From assembly GCF_034347405.1 (NCBI RefSeq), contig NZ_CP133778.1:1116001-1180000 (forward strand): a stretch of 64,000 bases of DNA, read 5' to 3'. The translations under genes were made by a program, and so were the position numbers. How positions within the stretch are numbered: position 1 is the first letter of the stretch; each line of letters starts with the position of its first letter. The stretch is from Pseudomonas sp. CCC3.1. Its GTDB lineage: Bacteria > Pseudomonadota > Gammaproteobacteria > Pseudomonadales > Pseudomonadaceae. Shown in pieces: positions 14,915 to 23,494 of this stretch. The notes under the pieces were generated by a model. That model did no database searches. It was not told the origin of the DNA and was given only the letters and a program-made list of their open reading frames with translations.

Positions 14915-16228
14915 ATGCACCCGATGCGTTTATGGGCCCATTACCTCCTGACTCTGAGCAGTCTGCTCGTCAGCACCTTCTCCAGCGCCGAAGTCGGCCG
15001 CCTGGAACTGGGCGTGCCTGCGTCAGAAGCCGATCTGACCATGGGGTGCCTGTACCCGATGACCGAGCGCGCAGCCATCTACGGGCACGACAGCATCCTC
15101 GGCATTCAAGTCGCACTCAATGAATTACAAGCCCGTCGTGTGGCCGGTGAGCCGGTGCCGCGCTTGCGGGTGATCGTTGATGACGACCAGTCCAAAGCTT
15201 CGTACGGCGTCAGTCTGGCCAAGAGCTATATCCACAAGGACGGTGTGCAAGTGCTGTGTGGCATGGTCTCGTCCGGGGTCGCGCTGGCCGTGAGCCAACT
15301 GGCCCGCCAAGAGAAAGTGCTGATGATCGGCACCGACCACGCCTCGTCACGCATGACCCTGGAAAACGGCCATCCTTACTATTTTCGGGTCACCAACGAC
15401 ACCTGGACCTCCATGGCCGCCGGTGCGCGTTACCTGCAAGCGTTGCAGAAAAAAACCGGCTGGAAACGCCTGGCGTTCATTGGCCCCGATTACGAGTACG
15501 GCCACGTGTCGCGCGATGATTTGCACGAAGCGCTGAACCAATTGGGCGTGAAGTTCGAAGACGTCATTGAACTGTGGCCGCGCTTGTACGAGCCGGATTA
15601 CTCGCCCTATATCACCGCGCTGGAGCAGGCCAAGCCCGACATCATCGTGTCAGCGATCTGGGGCGGTGATTTCCATGCCTTCGTCAAACAGGCCGCCGGT
15701 AGCCGCCTGCTGGAAACCTCGCGTCTGGCGAACTTCGACACCGGGGCCAATTACGACTTTCTGGTGTCGCTGGGCAACAAGGCGCCTGCTGGCTTGATCC
15801 TCTCTGCACGCCACCACAACAACTGGCCGGACACCGAGCGCAATCGTTCGTTTGTCGAGCGTTTTCACCAGTTGAGCGGGCGCTACCCGACCTACGCCGC
15901 ACAGGGCGCCTACACCGGCATCATGGTGATGGCCAAAGCCTATGAACAAACCGGCGGCGCGACCGACAGCCAGTCCCTGATCCACGCACTCGAAGGCCTG
16001 GAAATCGCCTTGCCCGAAGACCCGCCCGGGACCTTTTCGCGCATCGATCCAGTGACCCATCAAATCCAGCAAAGCCAGGCCATTGGCACGCCGGTCAGCA
16101 ATACCGATTACCCGCCTGCCCAACTGATGCTGGGGGACTGGTCGGTGTATTCGGCGCAAGAGCTACAGCTCGATAGCGCCACGCTAAAGCGGCGTCTGGC
16201 CGCACGAAAACCCGTTGCCGAGCCTTAA
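14915..16228 (+). CDS. Periplasmic substrate-binding protein of a Liv/urea-type ABC transporter (1)
   Basis: The 437-residue protein has a signal peptide of about 25 residues (hydrophobic core HYLLTLSSLLVS, cut near SSA) and a two-lobed type I periplasmic fold (LGCLYPMT-like start, LCGMVSSGVALAVSQLARQ, LAFIGPDYEYGH). This group includes amide/urea binders (AmiC, FmdD, UrtA) as well as LivK. It is the first gene behind the sigma-54 promoter, and a second, different binding protein follows 28 bases later. One may serve the transporter and the other the sensor, or both may feed one permease with different ligands. The substrate is not determined. Confidence 0.88.
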   Translation: MHPMRLWAHYLLTLSSLLVSTFSSAEVGRLELGVPASEADLTMGCLYPMTERAAIYGHDSILGIQVALNELQARRVAGEPVPRLRVIVDDDQSKASYGVSLAKSYIHKDGVQVLCGMVSSGVALAVSQLARQEKVLMIGTDHASSRMTLENGHPYYFRVTNDTWTSMAAGARYLQALQKKTGWKRLAFIGPDYEYGHVSRDDLHEALNQLGVKFEDVIELWPRLYEPDYSPYITALEQAKPDIIVSAIWGGDFHAFVKQAAGSRLLETSRLANFDTGANYDFLVSLGNKAPAGLILSARHHNNWPDTERNRSFVERFHQLSGRYPTYAAQGAYTGIMVMAKAYEQTGGATDSQSLIHALEGLEIALPEDPPGTFSRIDPVTHQIQQSQAIGTPVSNTDYPPAQLMLGDWSVYSAQELQLDSATLKRRLAARKPVAEP

Positions 16229-16236
16229 CCGCTCGT
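16218..16236. promoter_or_regulatory. Weak third copy of the enhancer palindrome
   Basis: CCGAGCC-TTAAC-CGCTCGT keeps nine of the fourteen half-site bases of the sites at 14700 and 14732, and again lies over a stop codon (TAA 16226-16228). It may be chance or a degenerate internal site. Confidence 0.25.
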
Positions 16237-16256
16237 TTACCCACAGAGACTCAAGC

Positions 16257-17579
16257 ATGAATAATTCCAAGAAAAACATGTTGAAACACCCTTTGGCCTT
16301 TGCCATCACGGCTGCCGGGCTGGCCCTGTCGTTAAGCGCCGGGGTGCAGGCCGCCGAAAACGGCAAGTTCCGGATTGGCGTCGTGACCTTCCTTTCGGGC
16401 CCGGCCGCCGGTCCGTTTGGCGAACCTTCGGCGAATGCCGCCAAGGTGCTGGTCGAAGGGCTGAACAAGGGCCAGTTGCCCGCGCCTTACGACAAAATCG
16501 GCATCAATGGTGCCGAGATCGAAGTGGTGATCATCGATGAGGCGGGCGGTGCGGCGAAGCAGGTCGAGGAGTTCCGCAATCTGGTGCAGCGCCAGAAAGT
16601 CGATGCTGTGGTTGGCTACATTTCGTCCGGTGACTGCCTGGCCATTGCGCCGGTGGCCGAAGAGCTGGGCGCGATGACTGTGTTCTACGATTGCGGCACC
16701 TCGCAATTGTTCAAAGAAGACAAAACCCCGCAGTACGTATTCCGTACCAGCCTTGATGCGGCGGTGGACAACATTGGTGCTGCTCGCTATCTGAGCAAGG
16801 TGCGCCCGGACGCACAGAAAGTCGCTGGCATTCAGCAGAACTACGCCTGGGGTCAGGACAGCTGGAACGACTTCACCCACTCCATGGAGCAACTGATGCC
16901 CAAGGCCAAAGTGGTTGAATCGCAAATGCCCAAAGTGTTCCAGGGCCAGTACGGCGCTGAAATTTCCGCGATCTCGGTCAAGCGCCCGGACATCATTCAC
17001 TCCAGCTTCTGGGGCGGCGACATGGAAGCCCTGGTGCTGCAAGCCAACGCGCGCGGTCTGCTGGAAGACGCTACCGCTGTGCTGACCTGCGGCGAATCGG
17101 CCATCGATCGCTACAAGGACCAGGCACCCAACGGCATGATCATCGGTGGCCGTGGCCCGTTCGGCGCGTTTGCCCCGGATAACGCGCTCAACCGTTGGTT
17201 CAAAGACAACTACCAGACCGCCTACAAGACTGCGCCGACGTACCCGGCAAGCAAAATGGCCCAGGCCATTCTCGGCCTCAAGCACGCTGCGGAAAACGCC
17301 AAGGTTGAATCGGGCAAGATCCCGGCGCCGCTGGAAATCGCCAAGGCCTTTAAAGGCGCGACCTTTGAGTCGGTGTCCGGCACCGTGCAAATGGCCCGAG
17401 CCGATGGCCATCAAGCCATGCAAGGCATTGCCTACGGCGAGTACCAATACGACCCGGCAAGCAAAAAAGGCGGCGTGCAAAACGTCATCGCCTTTTCGGG
17501 TGAGTGCGTGACCCCGCCTGACGGCACCACCGCGCTGGAGTGGATCAAAGCCGGGTTCCCCGGCGCGCAGTGCAACTGA
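16257..17579 (+). CDS. Periplasmic substrate-binding protein of a Liv/urea-type ABC transporter (2)
   Basis: The ATG at 16257 gives 440 residues with a clear signal peptide (basic start MNNSKKNMLKH, hydrophobic core, cut near QAA at 33). The mature protein is a LivK-type type I binding protein (FRIGVVTFLSGPAAGPFGEPS; VVGYISSGDCLAIAPVAEE). It is not a close copy of the preceding binding protein. It lies in the same operon, 202 bases before the permease, and the gap is filled by a hairpin repeat that could trim the message so that binding proteins exceed membrane parts. The ligand is unknown; small amides, amino acids or alcohol-derived compounds are open options. Confidence 0.9.
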   Translation: MNNSKKNMLKHPLAFAITAAGLALSLSAGVQAAENGKFRIGVVTFLSGPAAGPFGEPSANAAKVLVEGLNKGQLPAPYDKIGINGAEIEVVIIDEAGGAAKQVEEFRNLVQRQKVDAVVGYISSGDCLAIAPVAEELGAMTVFYDCGTSQLFKEDKTPQYVFRTSLDAAVDNIGAARYLSKVRPDAQKVAGIQQNYAWGQDSWNDFTHSMEQLMPKAKVVESQMPKVFQGQYGAEISAISVKRPDIIHSSFWGGDMEALVLQANARGLLEDATAVLTCGESAIDRYKDQAPNGMIIGGRGPFGAFAPDNALNRWFKDNYQTAYKTAPTYPASKMAQAILGLKHAAENAKVESGKIPAPLEIAKAFKGATFESVSGTVQMARADGHQAMQGIAYGEYQYDPASKKGGVQNVIAFSGECVTPPDGTTALEWIKAGFPGAQCN

Positions 17580-17594
17580 TCCGGGTCCGAAACT

Positions 17595-17734
17595 CGTAGC
17601 AGCTGTCGAGCCTGCGAGGCTGCGTCCGTCTGCGTAGCAGACGTAAAGTCAGGCACTGCGGTGTGTCAGTTCATTCAGGGATTCTGACTTTACGATCGCT
17701 TCGCAATCGGACGTAGCCTGCGGCAACTGCTACG
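17595..17734. repeat. Inverted REP doublet (GTAGCAGNTG type), copy 1
   Basis: About 140 bases begin CGTAGCAGCTGTCGAGCC and end GGCAACTGCTACG, with inner inverted pairs around GTAAAGTCAGG / CTGACTTTACG. A relative with the same ends lies at 45405-45553. It sits inside the transporter operon between the binding protein and the permease. Confidence 0.8.
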
Positions 17735-17781
17735 AAATGTGCGTGCGCGCAACCTATGTTTTTTATCCAGGTAGGACCTCA

Positions 17782-18681
17782 ATGATGAGTCTTTTCGCGG
17801 TGCTGATTGACGGCACCATCTATGCCTCGTGGCTGTTTCTGGTCGCGGCCGGGCTCACAGTGATCTACGGGGTGATGCGCATCCTGAACATGGCCCACGG
17901 CAGCTTTTATGCCATCGGTGCCTACGCCGCTGCGTCACTGGTGGGCTGGTATTTCAATAACGGGGTTGGCCCGGTCTGGGCCGGGTATCTGCTGATGCTC
18001 GGCTGCGCGCTGGTCGCCGGCCTGATTGTCGGGCTGATCATCGAGCGGGGCTTGCTGCGCTTCATGTACGGCCGCGACGAAGTGCTGATGGTGATCATCA
18101 CCTACGCGCTGCTGCTGATCCTCGAAGACACCATGAAAATGATCTGGGGCGTGAACCCGTACTTCGCCTATCAGCCATATGCCGAAATGGGCCGCAGCGC
18201 GCTGGCCGGGCTCAAGGTCTCGAATTACGACCTGATGCTGGTCGGCGTCTCTCTCGTGCTGGGGCTGGGCCTGTGGTTATGGCTGGAGCGCACGCACCAG
18301 GGCAAGGTGCTGCGCGCCGTGATCCACGACCGCGAAGTGGCCATGGCCATGGGCGTCAATGTGCGGCGCATGTTCACCCTGGTCTTTGTGCTGGGCACCA
18401 TGCTCGGCACATTGGCGGGTGCCCTGACTGCACCGGCGATCTCGGTGGTGCCAGGCATGGGCGTTGAGGTGATTGTGCTGGCGTTTGCCGTGGTGGTGAT
18501 TGGCGGCATGGGCAGCATCGAAGGCGCGGCAGTTGGCGCCTTGCTGGTGGGCTTGAGCCGCGCCGCGGCCGTGCATTACGCGCCGGAGTTCGAACTCTTT
18601 GTGATCTACGGGGTGATGGCGCTGGTGTTGGCCGTGCGTCCCCAAGGGCTGTTCGGCCGTGTACTGGCGAGGAAAATCTAA
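17782..18681 (+). CDS. ABC transporter inner-membrane permease, LivH type
   Basis: The ATG at 17782 is preferred over one 15 codons upstream because it begins the family N-terminus (MSLFAVLIDGTIYASWLFLV). The 299-residue protein has about eight hydrophobic segments and the LivH-type signatures GLTVIYGVMRILNMAHG near the start and VLAFAVVVIGGMGSIEGA near the end. It pairs with the LivM-type permease that follows directly at 18682. Together with the two ATPases they form the translocation unit for the ligand delivered by the two binding proteins. Confidence 0.92.
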   Translation: MMSLFAVLIDGTIYASWLFLVAAGLTVIYGVMRILNMAHGSFYAIGAYAAASLVGWYFNNGVGPVWAGYLLMLGCALVAGLIVGLIIERGLLRFMYGRDEVLMVIITYALLLILEDTMKMIWGVNPYFAYQPYAEMGRSALAGLKVSNYDLMLVGVSLVLGLGLWLWLERTHQGKVLRAVIHDREVAMAMGVNVRRMFTLVFVLGTMLGTLAGALTAPAISVVPGMGVEVIVLAFAVVVIGGMGSIEGAAVGALLVGLSRAAAVHYAPEFELFVIYGVMALVLAVRPQGLFGRVLARKI

Positions 18682-19626
18682 ATGCGCCTGAGTAAAACCG
18701 AATTGATTCTGCTCGGCGTTGCCGTGCTGCTGGCCGCAGGCGGCGTGATTGCCCCGCAATGGCTGGTGTTTTTGCTGACCATGGCCTTGGCCAAGGCCAT
18801 GGTGGTGCAAGGCGTGGTGATGCAAATGCGCGCCGGCTTGGTGACCTTTGGCCAAGGCTTGTTCTTCTGCGTGGGCGGTTACGCCGTGGGCATGAGCGGG
18901 CACTTTCTGGACATCACCGACCTGGCCCTGTTGCTGCTGATCGGGGTAGGTGCGGCAGTGCTGCTGGCCATGTTGCTGGGGCTGCTGATGACCCGCTACC
19001 GCGAGATCTTCTTTGCCATGCTGTCGCTGGCGTTCTCGATGATTCTGTACGGCGTGCTGGTCAAAAGTTCGGCGCTGGGCAGCACCGACGGCTTTAACGT
19101 CAAAGCCTGGACCCTGTTCGGCTGGACACCCGCTTCGGGCCAGGCGCCGCTGGCGCTGTTCATCATCATCGTTGCCTGCTCGGGGCTGCTGGCGGTGTTG
19201 CTGCATCGCTACAGCCGCAGCAGCGCAGGGATGATGTGCGAGGCCATCCGTGAAAACGAAGTGCGGGTCGAATACCTCGGCCAGTCGCCGCGTTGGGTGC
19301 TGTACATGAACTACGTGGCGGCGGCTGCCGTGTCGGCGTTGGGTGGTGGTTTCATGGCCTTGTCGGCCGGGCACATCGACCCGGAAATGGCTTACTGGAT
19401 CACCTCCGGCGAGTTCGTGTTCATCGCGTTGCTGGGCGGCACGGCACACGTCGCCGCGCCGTTTATCGCGGCCATCCTGTTTGCCGTAGTGCGCACCTAC
19501 GCCATCGAACTGGTGCCGCACAGCTGGCAAATGATTCTGGGGTTCACCCTGTTGGCGATCATCGTTTTCCTGCCTAAAGGTTTGTGGAGCCTGTTCACCG
19601 GGCAAGCGCGGAGGGCAAAAGCATGA
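18682..19626 (+). CDS. ABC transporter inner-membrane permease, LivM type
   Basis: The 314-residue partner permease starts right behind the LivH-type stop with no spacer. Eight to nine membrane segments are visible. Family landmarks are VQGVVMQMRAGLVTFGQGLFFCVGGY, AIRENEVRVEYLGQSP in the cytoplasmic coupling loop, and FVFIALLGGTAHVAAPF near the end. Its stop shares ATGA with the start of the ATPase at 19623, so translation of the three genes is coupled. The sequence is ordinary for the family; substrate choice lies with the binding proteins. Confidence 0.92.
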   Translation: MRLSKTELILLGVAVLLAAGGVIAPQWLVFLLTMALAKAMVVQGVVMQMRAGLVTFGQGLFFCVGGYAVGMSGHFLDITDLALLLLIGVGAAVLLAMLLGLLMTRYREIFFAMLSLAFSMILYGVLVKSSALGSTDGFNVKAWTLFGWTPASGQAPLALFIIIVACSGLLAVLLHRYSRSSAGMMCEAIRENEVRVEYLGQSPRWVLYMNYVAAAAVSALGGGFMALSAGHIDPEMAYWITSGEFVFIALLGGTAHVAAPFIAAILFAVVRTYAIELVPHSWQMILGFTLLAIIVFLPKGLWSLFTGQARRAKA

Positions 19627-20393
19627 ACTGCATTCTTGAGACCCAAGGGCTGTGCAAAGAGTTTGGCGCCGTGACAGCAGCCAAAGACGTCAACGTGCGT
19701 ATCCACAAAGGCGAAGTGGTTGGAGTGATCGGCTCCAACGGCGCGGGCAAAACCACGTTTATCAACATGGTCACCGGCTACCTGAAACCCAGCCGTGGCG
19801 AGATTCTGTTCAACGGCCAGTCGATTCTTGGGCGCACCCCGCGTGCCATCACCCGGGCGGGTATGGCCCGCTCGTTCCAGGTCGCGCAGTTGTTCCCGCA
19901 GTTGAGTGTGCTGGACAACCTGCTGATTGCCGTATCCGCCGCACAGAGCCCGTTTCCGTCACTGCTGGCGCCGATGCGCAACGCGTCACGCATCGCTCAG
20001 GCGGATGCGATTCTGGCCGAGTTCGACATCAGCCGCTGGCGCGACACCCAAGTCACTGCCGTGCCGCAAGGCGTGCGCAAACTGATCGACATCGCCATGG
20101 CGTTGATCGGCGACCCGCAAATGCTGCTGCTCGATGAGCCTACCAGCGGCGTCAGCGCCGAAGAAAAAACCGCGCTCATGGACACCGTCATGCGGGTGGT
20201 TGCGCAGCACCAGGTCACGGTGTTGTTCGTGGAACATGACATGGACGTGGTGCGCCGCTATGTGTCGCGGATTCTGGCCTTCTACAGCGGCGAAGTATTG
20301 GCCGATGGCGCGCCCGAAGCGGTGCTGGCCAACGCCCGCGTGCAAGAGTTCGTGACGGGCGGGCCAAACGCTCACAAGAGGGCAGCGCAATGA
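19623..20393 (+). CDS. ABC transporter ATPase, LivG type
   Basis: The 256-residue ATPase has Walker A GSNGAGKT (37-44), a Q-loop region (ARSFQVAQLFPQ), Walker B MLLLDEP and a switch histidine in VLFVEHDMD. Its signature motif is unusual: the place of LSGGQ reads VPQGV, lacking the serine and first glycine that contact ATP. The partner ATPase behind it has an intact LSGGQ, so the pair may work with one weak and one strong site. The start overlaps the permease stop by four bases, and the stop overlaps the next start by four. Confidence 0.92.
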   Translation: MNCILETQGLCKEFGAVTAAKDVNVRIHKGEVVGVIGSNGAGKTTFINMVTGYLKPSRGEILFNGQSILGRTPRAITRAGMARSFQVAQLFPQLSVLDNLLIAVSAAQSPFPSLLAPMRNASRIAQADAILAEFDISRWRDTQVTAVPQGVRKLIDIAMALIGDPQMLLLDEPTSGVSAEEKTALMDTVMRVVAQHQVTVLFVEHDMDVVRRYVSRILAFYSGEVLADGAPEAVLANARVQEFVTGGPNAHKRAAQ

Positions 20394-21037
20394 GTCTGGA
20401 TATTCGCAACCTGCACGTATCGATTGAAGGCGTGCCGATTTTGCACGACGTGTCTTTGCAAGTGGGCGCCGGGCAAATGGTCGGCTTGATCGGCCATAAC
20501 GGCGCCGGAAAAACCACCTTGATTCGCGCCATCATGGGCTTGCTTGAGGCCGATTCGGGCTCTATCACGTTTGCCGGTCAGAATTTACGCAGCCAGGCGG
20601 GCTTTACCCGAGCCTCGTCAGGTATCAGTTACTTGCCGGAAGACCGTCGACTGATCCCGGCGCTGACTGTTGAAGAAAACATCCTGCTGCCGGTCTGGGC
20701 CAACAAGTTGCAAGACAGCCAGCGGCGCCTGGAATGGGTATACAGCTTGATCCCGGAAATCGCCCAGTTCCGCGAGCGCAAGGCCATGCAACTGTCCGGT
20801 GGGCAACAAAAGCTGGTGGCGCTGGCGCGGGCGTTGATGCCGGGGCACAAGCTGCTGTTGCTCGATGAGCCTTTTGAAGGTGTGGCGCCGGTGTTGTCCC
20901 GGCGCCTCAGCGAAGTGATCGCCAAGCTCGGCCGCGAAGGCCTGTGCGTACTGATTTCTGAATCCGATGACACTCATTCTGCCGATCTGGTCGATGCGCT
21001 CTTTCGCATCGAGCGCGGCAGTGTGACCGCAGGGTAG
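20390..21037 (+). CDS. ABC transporter ATPase, LivF type
   Basis: The 215-residue ATPase is slightly shorter than most LivF proteins (about 235). Walker A is GHNGAGKT (35-42), the signature LSGGQQKLVALARAL is canonical, and Walker B is LLLLDEPFEG followed by VAP. The C-terminus is trimmed after FRIERGSVTAG. It shares ATGA with the preceding ATPase and is followed after nine bases by an iron-dependent dehydrogenase gene. This ties the transport genes and the enzyme in one transcript. Confidence 0.92.
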   Translation: MSLDIRNLHVSIEGVPILHDVSLQVGAGQMVGLIGHNGAGKTTLIRAIMGLLEADSGSITFAGQNLRSQAGFTRASSGISYLPEDRRLIPALTVEENILLPVWANKLQDSQRRLEWVYSLIPEIAQFRERKAMQLSGGQQKLVALARALMPGHKLLLLDEPFEGVAPVLSRRLSEVIAKLGREGLCVLISESDDTHSADLVDALFRIERGSVTAG

Positions 21038-21046
21038 GGGAGCATC

Positions 21047-22201
21047 ATGTTGAAATTTACCTTTGAAACCACACCGCGGGTGATCTGCGAAATTGATGGC
21101 GCGCTACGCCTTGGCGCCTTGTGCCGAGAGCTGAATGCCGAGCGGGTGTTGCTGGTCAGCGACCCCGGCCTGCTGCGCGCGGGCTTGCTCGATGCGCCCA
21201 TGCAGGCCATGCGTGACAGCGGCTTGCAGGTCACGTTGTACAGCGATGTGCAGGCGGACCCGCCGGTGGCCTGCGTCGAAGACGCCGTGGCGGTGGCGCG
21301 TGAGTGTCGCGCTCAGGCGGTGATCGGTTTAGGCGGTGGCAGTTCGCTGGACATCGCCAAATTGGTGGCTTTGCTCTGCGGCCACGAACAGCGGCTGGAG
21401 GACATCTACGGCATCGGTCTGGCCAAGGGCCCGCGTTTGCCGCTGATCCAGGTCCCGACCACCGCGGGCACCGGCTCGGAAGTCACGGCAGTGGCCATTG
21501 TGACCACCCCGAGCCACGAGAAAAAGGGCGTGGTCAGCCCGTTGCTCTACCCCGACATTGCATTGCTCGATGCCCGTCTGACGGTCGGATTGCCCGCTGC
21601 CGTCAGCGCCATGACCGGCGTCGATGCGATGGTGCACGCCATCGAGTCCTTCACCAGCGTGCACAAAAAGAACGTGTTGTCCGATGGCCTGGCGGTGCAG
21701 GCGCTGACCCTGCTGGCGGCGAACATGGACCGCGTGCTGGCCGAGCCGGGTGATTTGCAGGCGCGCTCAAACATGCTGCTGGGCTCGATGCTGGCGGGCA
21801 TGGCATTCGCCAATGCGCCGGTGGCGGCGGTGCATGCGCTGGCCTATCCGCTGGGCGGGCATTTTCACGTGCCCCACGGTCTGAGTAACGCGCTGGTGCT
21901 GGTGCCGGTGCTGAACTTCAATCGCCCGGCAGCCGAAGCGTTGTACGCGCAATTGGCCTCAGCGGTGTTGCCGCAAGAGCGCTTTGCCAATACCAGTGAG
22001 GCCTGTGATCACTTCATCGGGTTCATGACCCGACTGGTCGCGCGCATGCCGTTTGCCCAGCGTCTGAATGAAGTGGGCGTGACCGCAGAGGACCTCGATC
22101 AACTGACCGACGACGCGTTGAAAATCGAGCGACTGTTGATCAACAACCCGCGCCCGCTTAACCGCGACGACATCCACGCTATCTACACCTCGGTGTTGTA
22201 G
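21047..22201 (+). CDS. Iron-dependent alcohol dehydrogenase (type III), tandem copy 1
   Basis: The 384-residue enzyme interconverts an alcohol and an aldehyde or ketone with NAD(H). The cofactor motif GGGSSLD (97-102) and PTTAGTGSEVT are present. The four iron ligands expected in FucO/AdhB-type enzymes are at Asp193, His197, His263 and His277 (GVDAMVHAIE and AVHALAYPLGGHFHVPHG). The gene begins nine bases after the ATPase gene, so it belongs to the sigma-54 operon. It is a paralog of the next gene. The substrate is presumably related to the transported compound; no sequence feature fixes it. Confidence 0.92.
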   Translation: MLKFTFETTPRVICEIDGALRLGALCRELNAERVLLVSDPGLLRAGLLDAPMQAMRDSGLQVTLYSDVQADPPVACVEDAVAVARECRAQAVIGLGGGSSLDIAKLVALLCGHEQRLEDIYGIGLAKGPRLPLIQVPTTAGTGSEVTAVAIVTTPSHEKKGVVSPLLYPDIALLDARLTVGLPAAVSAMTGVDAMVHAIESFTSVHKKNVLSDGLAVQALTLLAANMDRVLAEPGDLQARSNMLLGSMLAGMAFANAPVAAVHALAYPLGGHFHVPHGLSNALVLVPVLNFNRPAAEALYAQLASAVLPQERFANTSEACDHFIGFMTRLVARMPFAQRLNEVGVTAEDLDQLTDDALKIERLLINNPRPLNRDDIHAIYTSVL

Positions 22202-22264
22202 GCGCGAGCTTGCCTCGTGATCTTTTAAACGATCAAAAGATCGCGAGACGAGCTCGCTCCTACA
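22197..22264. repeat. REP-type hairpin element, copy 2
   Basis: A 68-base inverted repeat of the same type as at 14766 (TGTAGGCGCGAGCTTGCC ... GCTCGCTCCTACA). It overlaps the stop codon of the first dehydrogenase gene (TAG at 22199-22201) and lies between the tandem dehydrogenases, where it may stabilise the upstream message or damp expression of the second gene. Confidence 0.85.
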
Positions 22265-22298
22265 AAAGCAGTTATTCATCAGTCAACAGGAGTCAGCG

Positions 22299-23453
22299 AT
22301 GAACCATGAATTCAGGAGTGTGCCGCGCGTCATCTGCGAGGCCGGGGCACTGCAAGAAATCGGCTATGTCTTTAGAGGCTTGGGCGCGCAACGGGTGATC
22401 GTGGTGTGCGACCCGGGCATCGTCAGCCTGGGGTTTGCCGGCCGGGCTCAAGCGGTGCTTGAAGCATCCGGCTGTGAAGTGGCGGTGTTTGATCAAGTGA
22501 CCCCCGACCCGTCATCAACAGTGGTAGAGCAAGCCGCGAGTCAAGCGCGGGCATTCAAGGCCGATGGCGTATTGGGACTGGGCGGTGGCAGCTCGCTGGA
22601 TGCAGCCAAACTGGTCGCGTTGTTGATCAACAGCGAGCAACCGCTGCACGAGTTGTACGGCACCGACAAGGCCCTTGGCCAGCGTGCGCCGCTGGTGCTG
22701 ATGCCGACGACCTCGGGCACGGGTTCGGAAGTCACTTGGGTATCGGTGATCACCGACCCGCAGAATAAGAAACAGGCCGTGTACTCGCCTCAGCTGCTGC
22801 CGGATGTGGCGGTGCTCGACCCGCAACTGACCCTGGGCCTGCCGCCGAAAGTCACTGCGGCCACGGGGCTGGATGCCATGGTTCACGCCATTGAGGCCTA
22901 CACCAGCCGTACGCGTAAAAACCCGATTTCAGATGGTCTGGCGACTGCCGCACTGGCTTTGCTTAGCGCCAACTTGCGCAAGGTACTGGCTGATGGCAAA
23001 GACCTCGAAGCGCGTACCGCCATGCTGCAAGGTTCGTTGATGGCGGGCATGGCGTTCGTCAACGCCTCAGTGGCGGCGATTCATGCGCTGGCTTATCCGC
23101 TGGGTGCCCGTTTCCACATTCCCCATGGGCACGCCAACGCCTTGGTCATGGCCCCGGTGATCCGCTTCAACCTGCTCAGCGCGCAGCGCCAATACGCCGA
23201 ACTGGCGGCGCATGTGTTGCCGGGCGTGCATTTTGATGACGAGGCCAGTGCCGCCGAAGCCTTCGTCCAGGCTATAGAAAGCCTGGTTTGCGACAGCGGT
23301 CTGGAACTCAAATTGTCCGACTTGAAGGTGGATGAGGCGTCACTCGCTGTCATGGCCTCAGAGGTCGTGGTGGGGATTCGGCGCTTGATCGACAGCAACC
23401 CGCGAGACATGGACGAGCAAGACGTCGAGGCAATCTATCGACGTGTTTTTTAA
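22299..23453 (+). CDS. Iron-dependent alcohol dehydrogenase (type III), tandem copy 2
   Basis: This protein also has 384 residues and is clearly paralogous to the preceding enzyme along its whole length (RVICE at the N-terminus, GLGGGSSLD, GTGSEVT, DAMVHAIE). Iron ligands are Asp192, His196, His262 and His276. A good ribosome site (CAGGAG) precedes the ATG. Differences concentrate in the active-site rim and the C-terminal third, so the two enzymes may take different substrates or directions. It ends the plus-strand run; the next gene is convergent, 41 bases away. Confidence 0.92.
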   Translation: MNHEFRSVPRVICEAGALQEIGYVFRGLGAQRVIVVCDPGIVSLGFAGRAQAVLEASGCEVAVFDQVTPDPSSTVVEQAASQARAFKADGVLGLGGGSSLDAAKLVALLINSEQPLHELYGTDKALGQRAPLVLMPTTSGTGSEVTWVSVITDPQNKKQAVYSPQLLPDVAVLDPQLTLGLPPKVTAATGLDAMVHAIEAYTSRTRKNPISDGLATAALALLSANLRKVLADGKDLEARTAMLQGSLMAGMAFVNASVAAIHALAYPLGARFHIPHGHANALVMAPVIRFNLLSAQRQYAELAAHVLPGVHFDDEASAAEAFVQAIESLVCDSGLELKLSDLKVDEASLAVMASEVVVGIRRLIDSNPRDMDEQDVEAIYRRVF

Positions 23454-23494
23454 GTCAGTGAGAGCAGCGGCACCCGAAGGCGCCGCAGCGTTAT

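Noticed and set aside
18277..19605. A 442-codon minus-strand frame across the two permease genes
   Set aside because: It is antisense to genes with convincing membrane-protein features, and its translation is a Gln/His/Arg-rich sequence without family motifs.
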